From contig JAHIMW010000223.1 of the NCBI GenBank assembly GCA_018896355.1, positions 1-20,255 of the forward strand: 20,255 bases of DNA, in the 5' to 3' direction. The DNA comes from Pseudomonadota bacterium (GTDB lineage Bacteria; Desulfobacterota; Syntrophia; Syntrophales; UBA5619). The position numbers and the translations under genes were made by a program. The notes beneath the pieces are model-generated. The model saw only the letters and a list, made by a program, of their open reading frames with translations. It had not been told where the DNA came from and made no database searches. Each line of letters begins with the position of its first letter. The stretch's first letter is position 1. This document shows, one piece after another, positions 12,061 through 19,071 of the stretch.

Positions 12061-13355
12061 AAAAGAGAATCCTGACTGCAACATTATTGGCTGCTTTTTC
12101 AATTGCGTTCCTTTTTCCGGCTTTTGCAACCGACGCACAGGCAGCCGATAAACTGGGATGGATCGGTCCCGTTTACAAGGAATTATCCGACAGCCTGATG
12201 AAAGGTTTCAAGGAATACTATAAAAAAACCTATGGCAAGGATGTGGATATCACATTTGTTCGACCGGGCGGTTGGCCGGTCTGCATCGACAAATTGAGGG
12301 CATGGGGCAATAAACCTGATGCCGATATCTTCCTGGGCGCAGGCGCGCCTGCGCATGAGGTTCTGAAAAATGAAGGAAGACTCGTTCCATACAAGCCGAA
12401 GGACTGGAATATGGTTCCTGCCAACTGGCAAGGCATGAAGGTAAAGGATGACACCGGCGCCTGGACATGTTTTGCGCCCTGGATCGTCACCAACCTGTAC
12501 AACGAGAAAGTCCTGAAAGCCCTGAAACTCCCCCCCACGAAAACATGGAAGGAACTGCTGAATCCGATATACAGAGGCAACATCGTTCACACACTGCCGT
12601 ATGCCTCCGGCACGCAGCATGAGGTTGTGGAGATCCTCATGCAGGGATTCGGGGAGAAAGAGGGTTGGGCGATTAACAGACTGCTTGCGGCGCAATTGGC
12701 CCGCTTTTCAACAGGCAGCACGGATACGACACACCTTGTGAGCCGTGGAGAAGTGCCCATCGGAATCGCCCAGCCGCAGATGAACGCAATGGTTGCCCGC
12801 AAGGATGGTTATCCTGTGCGTGACCTGCTTCCGGATAAAACAATCCTTGTTCCCGAAGCGGTTGCGCTGCTGAAAAACGCGCCCAACGAAGCCGTCGGGA
12901 AGATCTTTCTGGACTGGCTGTTCAGCATGGAAGGGCAAAGATATGTTCTGGAAGGAGGTTATTTCGTTGCAAGGAAAGACATTAATTTCACCCAGTGGGA
13001 GAAAGAAGGCGTCGTTATGGCCAAACACGCCAAGGCTGCTCTCGGAGTCGATAACTTCTGGGATCTGAAGGTCGCGTTAATTAATTACGACCTTGATCTT
13101 GCAGCAAAGAGATGGGACGAAGTCAACAAATACTATGAGTTCGAGATTTACAGGAAATGGGGCGAATTGAAAAGCAGTCTGTTCCTGATAGAAGAAGTCG
13201 AGGGAGAAGTCATAGCGGCGAAAGCGGCCAAAATGGATGTAACGAAGGCCGAGGAAAAAATAAAAGAGGCCCGAAAGCTCTTCGAGTATGACGGCAAATA
13301 CGCCGCTGCACGACTGGCTGCAACAAAGGCGCGCTCTCTGCTTGTTGAGAAGTAA
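12057..13355 (+). CDS. ABC importer periplasmic solute-binding protein (FbpA/AfuA-like, 'ferric' class)
   Basis: A 432-residue type II periplasmic binding protein. The signal peptide (1-29) has MKKR, a hydrophobic core and AQA before ADKLGW. The mature part follows the FbpA/PotD-like fold: ITFVRPGGWP, ADIFLGAGAPAHEVLKNEGRLVPYKP, NEKVLKALKLPPTKTWKELLNPIYRGNIV, EVPIGIAQPQMNAMVARKDG and NEAVGKIFLDWLFSMEGQRYV. After about residue 360 a ~70-residue highly charged alpha-helical extension (about 362-432) follows, absent from classical FbpA. The adjacent Tyr pair that coordinates iron in FbpA is not evident at the usual place, so iron as ligand is doubtful. The related AfuA protein binds hexose phosphates. 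Start: ATG 12057 with AAGGAGGT just upstream. It is the first gene of the importer operon; a 30-base palindrome follows. Confidence 0.88.
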   Translation: MKKRILTATLLAAFSIAFLFPAFATDAQAADKLGWIGPVYKELSDSLMKGFKEYYKKTYGKDVDITFVRPGGWPVCIDKLRAWGNKPDADIFLGAGAPAHEVLKNEGRLVPYKPKDWNMVPANWQGMKVKDDTGAWTCFAPWIVTNLYNEKVLKALKLPPTKTWKELLNPIYRGNIVHTLPYASGTQHEVVEILMQGFGEKEGWAINRLLAAQLARFSTGSTDTTHLVSRGEVPIGIAQPQMNAMVARKDGYPVRDLLPDKTILVPEAVALLKNAPNEAVGKIFLDWLFSMEGQRYVLEGGYFVARKDINFTQWEKEGVVMAKHAKAALGVDNFWDLKVALINYDLDLAAKRWDEVNKYYEFEIYRKWGELKSSLFLIEEVEGEVIAAKAAKMDVTKAEEKIKEARKLFEYDGKYAAARLAATKARSLLVEK

Positions 13356-13420
13356 GGATAAGGATTGTAAGACTTCAACAGAGATTATTTCAACTTGAAA
13401 AGAATATACTCCGGATTTCA

Positions 13421-13450
13421 TATACGGGCGGGCTGCAGCCCGCCCGTATA
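13421..13450. repeat. Perfect 30-base palindrome between binding-protein and permease genes
   Basis: The arms TATACGGGCGGGCTG and CAGCCCGCCCGTATA are exact reverse complements with no spacer. The hairpin lies 65 bases after the binding-protein stop and 83 before the permease start. There is no T-run after it, so rather than a full terminator it probably protects the upstream mRNA 3' end and lowers downstream expression, as known for binding-protein/permease junctions such as malE-malF. It may also be a REP-like genomic repeat. Confidence 0.8.
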
Positions 13451-13533
13451 TCACGGAGTTATAAATTGGCGGCCCACGCCCCAGGGAGCGCTTTATCAAG
13501 GAGTAACTTTGAGGTTACCCGGAAGGATGTTAT

Positions 13534-15216
13534 ATGTCCCGTGGTAATAAACTTCTGTCGTCTCTGCTGTGGTTCGTAATAGCGTTACTGGTTATTTATC
13601 CGCTCTCAATTCTGATAATAGAAAGCTTTAAGGTTTCAGGAACCGACGGCTCAGGCATCCAAAACTACCTGGAATTTTTCCAGGACACCTATTATCTGAA
13701 AACCTTTTGGAACACCATTGTGCTGAGCACCATGGTGCTTCTTGTATCAACACTGTTCGGAATACCCCTGGCGTACATTCTGGCGCGATACAGGCAGCGT
13801 GGAAAGACCATTTTCACTGCTCTGATCCTTCTGCCTATTGTTTTGCCGGCTTACGCGGGAGTATTTGCATTCATAATCTTTTTCGGAAAATACGGCACGA
13901 TGAATCTGCTTCTCATGAATGCCGGATTGATCGAGAAACCCCTGAATTTCATATACGGATTCCACGGACTGGTATTCATAGAATCCCTGCATATGCTCCC
14001 CTTCATTGTCCTCAGTCTTGCAGCGGGCTTAACCAGCATCGATCCTTCTTTTGAAGAGGCTGCCGAAGTCGAGGGCGCAAGCGGTTTCTGGAGATTCATA
14101 ACCATCACATTGCCTCTCTGCACGCCTACTTATCTGGCGGGCGCCGTCATGGTCTTCCTGTGGCCGTTTACGGACTGGCTTACTCCGTTGATTCTGGGAC
14201 AGGTGGACTTTCTCCCTTCGGTAGCCTACATCAACATCGCCTATCACTTTACGGATACGCATCGGAAATATATGGGAATCGTGGCGGTGGTTGTCTCTTC
14301 GATAGTTTGCATAACCCTCTTTCTGTTTGCAAGATGGTGGGTGGAAAAAAGGAAGTATACCGGCCTCTCGAAAGGAACAACGGCTGAAGGAAGGGTGATC
14401 GAACCCGGTCCATTTTTGAAAATCAGCTCTTATCTGTATATGTTTTTTATCGCCGCCCTTGTCCTGCTGATTCCGATCGTTCTGGGATTGTCCGCTTTTT
14501 CCAGAAGATGGGTTTTTGAACCGTTTCCAACCTATTGGACTCTCGACAACTTCAGGGTAATTCTGACGGAAAGCCCCGGCCTGATAAGTAATTCATTTCT
14601 TTTCAGCGGGATAGCCCTGATTTTCGGGGTCGTTTTCGGGCTGCCGGCCGCATATATAATCGTCCGCACACGTGTTCCGGGAAAAGATGCTCTCGACTTT
14701 ATAATCACACTGATGCTCGCTTTTCCGGGGATCGCGATAGGCGTCAGTTATCTTCTGGCCTTCTGGCAAGGCATACCGCTTGCCACGCATTGGATCATCA
14801 TGCCGCTTGCCCTCTTTGCACGACGGCTTCCATATTTTCTGCGGATAGCGCATGCTTCCTATCTGCAACTGGATGTCTCGCTCGAGGAGGCCTCGGAAGT
14901 GTCGGGTGTGGGTAAATTCATGACTTTTATAAATATATCCCTTCCGCTATTGATGAAAGGAGTTCTTGTCGGCGTTGTGATGTTTTTTATCATGGCATTT
15001 CAGGAGATTTCCACCGCAATATTTCTTTACAGAGGCGGATGGGAAACCCTGCCCATCGGAATCTACCTGAACTGGCACCGCGGCATGGAATTCGGAATCT
15101 CCGCGGCTATGGCTTTTCTGATGATCGTGATCACGTTTATTCTTCTGCTGATCATTGCAAGAATCGGCGGCGGGATCCTCAAAGCCGCCTGGGGGGGACC
15201 CGGAGAGGGGAAGTAA
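13534..15216 (+). CDS. ABC importer permease with two fused membrane domains (FbpB/AfuB-like)
   Basis: A 560-residue inner-membrane protein built of two homologous permease halves (about 1-275 and 295-560), each with roughly six hydrophobic segments. Each half carries the EAA loop that docks on the ATPase: EEAAEVEGASGFWRFITITLP (about 174-194) and EEASEVSGVGKFMTFINISLP (about 451-471). The fused arrangement is typical of ferric- and thiamine-type importers, so one polypeptide can form the whole channel. The start is ATG 13534 with GGAAGGA at 13521-13527. It lies between the binding protein and the ATPase on the same strand, as expected for a complete importer. Confidence 0.92.
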   Translation: MSRGNKLLSSLLWFVIALLVIYPLSILIIESFKVSGTDGSGIQNYLEFFQDTYYLKTFWNTIVLSTMVLLVSTLFGIPLAYILARYRQRGKTIFTALILLPIVLPAYAGVFAFIIFFGKYGTMNLLLMNAGLIEKPLNFIYGFHGLVFIESLHMLPFIVLSLAAGLTSIDPSFEEAAEVEGASGFWRFITITLPLCTPTYLAGAVMVFLWPFTDWLTPLILGQVDFLPSVAYINIAYHFTDTHRKYMGIVAVVVSSIVCITLFLFARWWVEKRKYTGLSKGTTAEGRVIEPGPFLKISSYLYMFFIAALVLLIPIVLGLSAFSRRWVFEPFPTYWTLDNFRVILTESPGLISNSFLFSGIALIFGVVFGLPAAYIIVRTRVPGKDALDFIITLMLAFPGIAIGVSYLLAFWQGIPLATHWIIMPLALFARRLPYFLRIAHASYLQLDVSLEEASEVSGVGKFMTFINISLPLLMKGVLVGVVMFFIMAFQEISTAIFLYRGGWETLPIGIYLNWHRGMEFGISAAMAFLMIVITFILLLIIARIGGGILKAAWGGPGEGK

Positions 15217-15276
15217 TTTGCCGGCAGGACGTGGGAACGTCATGATATCAAGTAACTAATTAAGGAGACGAGTCTA

Positions 15277-16362
15277 ATGGCTTTTATTGAGATCCGCAAC
15301 CTGGTCAAACGATATAATAAAGTAACGGCGGTCAATCGCATACAGCTCGATGTGGAGAAGGGTGAGCTGTTGACCCTCCTCGGACCCAGCGGATGCGGCA
15401 AAACAACCACCCTTCGCTGCATCGCCGGATTGGAAAAGCCTGAGGAAGGCGACGTCATCATTGACGGCAAGCCGATGATTTCGGAAGGATTTGTCCCGCC
15501 GTCAAAGAGAGGAATAGGCATGATGTTCCAGAATTATGCCGTATGGCCGCACATGAAGGTTTACAGCAATATCGTTTACGGCTTGAAACTTCAAAAGATA
15601 TCCAGGCAGAGCATTAAGGAAAAGGCTAAAGATGTAGTCGAGTTAGTTGGTTTGCAGGGGCTGGAGGAGAGATATCCGGGTCAGTTGAGCGGCGGACAGC
15701 AGCAAAGAGTCGCTCTTGCGCGGGCTCTCATAAGAAATCCCAAAGTACTGCTTCTGGACGAACCGTTGAGCAACCTGGATGCCAAGCTCAGGGAAAAAAT
15801 GAGATTTGAAATCAAGAGCCTGGTTAAACGTATGGGTATCACTTCGGTCTATGTAACCCACGACCAGGCGGAAGCGATGGTTATCTCGGATCGGATCGTC
15901 GTTATGGAAAAAGGGAACATCGTGCAGATCGGCTCTCCCCACGAAATATATGACAAGCCCGCCAGCAGGTTTGTAGCCGATTTTATCGGCGCCATGAATT
16001 TCATCCCGGGAGAGGTAGTTGGGGTTAATTCCGGCACAAATGAAGTTTATGTGCGCACGGAATTCAGCGAAAAGCTTTTATGCAGGTCAATCGGCAGCGA
16101 TGTGACGACACCGGGCCAAAAAGTCTATGCATCGATACGTCCCGAAGATGTGGAGGTCTTCGCGGAGCCGCCCCAAGCCGGGGATAATCTCTTTAAGGGC
16201 GTCATTGCCAATAAGGCATACCTCGGAAACTTCCTGTTTCTTTTTGTAAATATAAACGACACCTTGATCAGGGTACAGGCTCCGCATCAACTCCCGCAGG
16301 AAGAAGGCCAGGAACTATACCTGTCTCTGAATCCGGAAAAATGCATAGTTCTGCCTGAATAA
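15277..16362 (+). CDS. ABC importer ATP-binding protein (FbpC/PotA-like) with C-terminal TOBE domain
   Basis: A 361-residue ATPase. Walker A GPSGCGKTT (36-44), Q-loop Gln85 in MMFQNYAVWPHM, signature LSGGQQQRVALARAL (137-151), Walker B VLLLDEP (157-163), D-loop SNLDAKLR and switch His195 in YVTHDQAEA are all intact. The C-terminal third (about 240-361, with NFIPGEVVG and IRPEDVEVF) is the TOBE-type regulatory domain of the MalK/FbpC/PotA branch. Ribosome-binding site AAGGAG lies at 15262-15267. It is the last gene of the importer and ends 23 bases from a convergent phosphatase gene. Confidence 0.94.
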   Translation: MAFIEIRNLVKRYNKVTAVNRIQLDVEKGELLTLLGPSGCGKTTTLRCIAGLEKPEEGDVIIDGKPMISEGFVPPSKRGIGMMFQNYAVWPHMKVYSNIVYGLKLQKISRQSIKEKAKDVVELVGLQGLEERYPGQLSGGQQQRVALARALIRNPKVLLLDEPLSNLDAKLREKMRFEIKSLVKRMGITSVYVTHDQAEAMVISDRIVVMEKGNIVQIGSPHEIYDKPASRFVADFIGAMNFIPGEVVGVNSGTNEVYVRTEFSEKLLCRSIGSDVTTPGQKVYASIRPEDVEVFAEPPQAGDNLFKGVIANKAYLGNFLFLFVNINDTLIRVQAPHQLPQEEGQELYLSLNPEKCIVLPE

Positions 16363-16385
16363 GCGGGAGTGTGCGGAGGGAAAGA

Positions 16386-17225
16386 TCATAGCGGCCGGGC
16401 GGAGTTTGAGGCTTCTGAGAGCTTCTTGGAAGAGGGTCGGGAAAGCAGCGTTTCCACCATCTCGGCAAAACCGCAACCCCCTTCTTTTTCCGTGATCCAG
16501 GCAGGCTCATTGGTCATTTTTCCCCTGAAATGAATCACATTGGCCACGCCGACCGAATTCGGGAAATATCCGAACATAGGCGCATCATTCGGCGAATCCC
16601 CGGTAAAAATAACCTGATCTTTGACCGATTCAAGGTTTTCATTGAAAACCTCTTCAAAGAGCAGGCGTGTCATGGCAAGTTTGTCATAATCTCCGAACCA
16701 GCCGTTGACATGGATTGAACTTATTTTCGCCCGGGCGCCGGATTTCATGAAGCATTTTACGATTCCTTCCGCTTCTTGCATCGAAAGGGGCGGGACATCT
16801 TCACAATAATCGATGGCAAGATCGGTTTCACGATAAGCCTGATCCGAGGCTACAGCGCATCCCGGTATTTTTTCCAGTATTTCCTGTTTGATTTTATCAA
16901 GTTTTTTGCGGTCGCTTCTGCGGTCTTTTTCCGGTTTCCAGTATCTGCGGACCATTTTTTTCCGGGTTCCGTCATAACTGAAATAGAATGCGCCGTTTTC
17001 ACCGACCAGTCCGTCGATTGGCCACATGCGGGCTATATGATCGCACCACCCGGCGGGACGGCCCGTGATAGGCACAATTCTTATTCCCGCCTTTTTTAAA
17101 TCTTCCATTGCCGCGAAGACCACGGACGGAAGCCTGCCTTCACTGGTCAAGGTATCATCGATATCGGTCAGCACATATCCTATATTCTTTTTAAGATCTT
17201 CAGGAAATCCGGAAAAATGAAGCAT
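16386..17225 (-). CDS. HAD-IIB family phosphatase (Cof/sucrose- or mannosyl-phosphoglycerate-phosphatase-like)
   Basis: A 279-residue cytosolic haloacid-dehalogenase hydrolase with a C2 cap. Motif I is DIDDT (21-25, Asp21 nucleophile and Asp23 acid/base), motif II Thr54 in PITGRP, motif III Lys182 in GDYDK, motif IV GDSPNDAPM (209-217). Relatives dephosphorylate sugar phosphates, sucrose-6-phosphate or mannosyl-3-phosphoglycerate; the true substrate is unknown. The ribosome-binding site GGAAAGAG is upstream on the minus strand. It converges on the ATPase gene with only 23 bases between them, and shares its AT-leaning composition, so it probably came in with the importer. Together they fit a scheme of phosphorylated-substrate uptake followed by dephosphorylation (inference). 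Confidence 0.88.
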   Translation of the reverse strand: MLHFSGFPEDLKKNIGYVLTDIDDTLTSEGRLPSVVFAAMEDLKKAGIRIVPITGRPAGWCDHIARMWPIDGLVGENGAFYFSYDGTRKKMVRRYWKPEKDRRSDRKKLDKIKQEILEKIPGCAVASDQAYRETDLAIDYCEDVPPLSMQEAEGIVKCFMKSGARAKISSIHVNGWFGDYDKLAMTRLLFEEVFNENLESVKDQVIFTGDSPNDAPMFGYFPNSVGVANVIHFRGKMTNEPAWITEKEGGCGFAEMVETLLSRPSSKKLSEASNSARPL

Positions 17226-17443
17226 CGTCTCTTTCCTTATTTGAGATAAATACAGGATTCAACACTGATACTGAACTGATAAACTACCGATAAGAACATG
17301 CTTTTGCGTGGGCTGAGGATAAGGAAAATGGTCTTGTATGCCAAGGAGATTTTGGCACAATATTCGGCGCGCCAGCCCGATTTCGTCCGTCAGGGTCGAT
17401 CCGCCGATCGGCCGCAGATCGATGTCGGTTCACCCCGGCTTCA

Positions 17444-18625
17444 TCAGCCGACCGAGGTCTGCTCCCGAAGACGCTTCTCCGGGAAGAACCAGACAAGGCC
17501 GATACTGAGCAGCGGGATCAGGGCCAGACCGCAGAGGACCGTCCGGATCGAGAAAAGGTCGGCCATGCTGCCGACGAGGGGCGCCATCATCCCCCCCAGC
17601 CCCTGCCCGAACCCCATCATCAGGCTGGAGACCATCGACTTGCCCTGCGGCGCCAGCTTCTGCGCCATGACCAGCCCCAGCGGCAGAGTGGCGAACATCA
17701 GGAATCCCGCCAGTGCGGAACCCAGATAAACCCATTCCCCCTTGAGCAGAAGCATCAGAAAAAGGGCCGGGGTAACCAGGACGAAGGTGACATAGAAAAT
17801 CGGTTTGTAACCGATCCGGTCGGAGAGGTGGCCGGAGAGGAGGCCGCTCACGGCCCCCGCCACCGTGAAGAGGGAAATGACCAGACCGATGGAAATGAGG
17901 GAGTGGCCCTCCCGAGAGTAGAGAATGGGGGCGAAGGTCATGAAGGACTGGGTCACGAAGCTGCGCAGAACCATGACCACCCATATCAGCAGAACCGGTT
18001 TCCACGCCTCTCCGAACGCCTCCCGGACCGCGCCGAAAAATCCCTGCCCCCGGAGCCCCTCCGCGAGCGGCCGGGGCGTGATCTTGAACAGCAGGACCAT
18101 CACGGCGAGCCCCGGAATCGCCGTCCAGAGGGTCGCCTCCAGGCCCCAGCGGCTGACGATCCAGGCGATGCAGAGCGGTCCGACACCGAAGGCGAAGGTC
18201 CCTCCCATGTTGAAAAGCGACATGGAGAGGCCAAAGTGGCGACCGGCGTAGGTTGCAATCATCCCCGCCGTGGAGGGATGAAACATCGAGGATCCGATCG
18301 ACCCGATCGCGATAAAGAGCAGAAGATCCCAGAAGGAGTGCGCCCAGCCGACCAGCGCGATGAAGATGATCGAAAGAAGCGGCCCGCCAAGTATGAAGAT
18401 CCGCGACGGATAGCGGTCGGCGAAATAGCCCACGCCCGGCTGGACAATAAAGGCGAGCATCCGCATCAACCCGGTGATCAGACCGACCTGGGCCAGCGAC
18501 AGCGCAAATTTGTCCGCGAAGACCGGAAGGAGCGGGCTGATGAAAGAGCCATAGAAATCGCCCGTGAAGTGGATCAGGGTGAGGGCGAAGATCACTTTGA
18601 CATCGGTGTGGTTTCGCTCGGTCAT
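17444..18625 (-). CDS. MFS transporter, fosmidomycin-resistance (Fsr)-like
   Basis: A 393-residue, 12-segment major facilitator. The N-terminus LTLIHFTGDFYGSFISPLLPVF, the loop GYFADRYPSR, and SIGSSMFHPSTAGMIATYAGRHFGLSMSLFNMGGTFAFGVGPL follow the pattern of Fsr-type drug/metabolite exporters (family knowledge). Proton-coupled export of a small molecule is likely; the compound is unknown. The ribosome-binding site is poor, but the start lies nine bases after the end of the truncated Ldh reading frame, so its translation may depend on ribosomes arriving from that frame. Downstream, 17226-17443 contains no gene. Confidence 0.88.
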   Translation of the reverse strand: MTERNHTDVKVIFALTLIHFTGDFYGSFISPLLPVFADKFALSLAQVGLITGLMRMLAFIVQPGVGYFADRYPSRIFILGGPLLSIIFIALVGWAHSFWDLLLFIAIGSIGSSMFHPSTAGMIATYAGRHFGLSMSLFNMGGTFAFGVGPLCIAWIVSRWGLEATLWTAIPGLAVMVLLFKITPRPLAEGLRGQGFFGAVREAFGEAWKPVLLIWVVMVLRSFVTQSFMTFAPILYSREGHSLISIGLVISLFTVAGAVSGLLSGHLSDRIGYKPIFYVTFVLVTPALFLMLLLKGEWVYLGSALAGFLMFATLPLGLVMAQKLAPQGKSMVSSLMMGFGQGLGGMMAPLVGSMADLFSIRTVLCGLALIPLLSIGLVWFFPEKRLREQTSVG

Positions 18626-18634
18626 TTCAGAAGC

Positions 18635-18829
18635 TTAGAGGTCTATCGGGATTCTTAGATCCTTGCCGATGGCCCGCAGGTTCGCCGTCACGAGGGTATT
18701 GGCCGTGATCTCGGCCTCATCTCTCGGCACACCCAGTTTCTCCAGCACCTGGATGCAAAATTTCTCGAGCGGTTCGTGCATGGCCATCACTTTGGGACTT
18801 GAAGACATTTCCGTGGCCATAGGGACCAT
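18635..18829 (-). pseudogene. N-terminal remnant of an Ldh-family (malate/L-lactate/ureidoglycolate-type) oxidoreductase
   Basis: A 64-codon frame containing LEKFCIQVLEKLGVPRDEAE and ITANTLVTANLRAI, the conserved opening helices of the NAD(P)-dependent Ldh_2 family (full length about 340-360). Homology stops exactly where the family's G-x-D-S-H-G motif would begin; instead the frame reads GKDLRIPIDL and stops. About 85 percent of the gene is gone, presumably by deletion. GGAGG is present just before ATG 18829, with an alternative ATG at 18820, so it may still be translated. It sits nine bases ahead of the MFS gene on the same strand. Confidence 0.65.
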
Positions 18830-18923
18830 TCCTCCATTCCGGGTTCATTGCGGTGTACGATTGCACGTTGTAAATTGTATACGACATTTGCAGCGGCGCT
18901 CAGGTTATGGCGACTTCGATGAC

Positions 18924-18960
18924 TTGTCAAGAATTTTAGCATGATTAAAAAGCTTGACAA
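18924..18960. promoter_or_regulatory. Inverted repeat over divergent promoters
   Basis: The arms TTGTCAAG (18924-18931) and CTTGACAA (18953-18960) are exact inverted copies with 21 AT-rich bases between. They contain the -35 boxes of the promoters facing each way, and could be a shared operator or simply a product of back-to-back -35 boxes. Confidence 0.4.
18933..18960 (-). promoter_or_regulatory. Candidate promoter for the Ldh remnant/MFS transcript
   Basis: On the minus strand TTGTCA (18960-18955), a 16-base spacer and TAAAAT (18938-18933), each 5 of 6, predict transcription starting near 18926, about 97 bases before the Ldh remnant start. Confidence 0.45.
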
Positions 18961-18982
18961 ATGTCTCCCGATGCCGTAGAAG
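18954..18982 (+). promoter_or_regulatory. Candidate promoter for prfC
   Basis: TTGACA (18954-18959), a 17-base spacer and TAGAAG (18977-18982). The -35 is perfect, the -10 matches 4 of 6. A leader of about 85 bases would precede ATG 19072. Confidence 0.5.
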
Positions 18983-19071
18983 AGATCCGGTTTTTGGAAG
19001 TTTCTGTCCCCGGAGCCGGTTAAAGGCTGTTGGGGATTTTTTTCATCAGGGAATCGGAACAGGAAATGATT

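Noticed and set aside
13421..13450. Intrinsic terminator after the binding-protein gene
   Set aside because: No T-run follows the hairpin, and permease and ATPase genes continue on the same strand without another convincing promoter.
12057..16362. Firm annotation of the importer as a ferric-iron system
   Set aside because: The family name is inherited from FbpABC; iron ligands are not evident in the binding protein and related systems carry organic phosphates or phosphonates.
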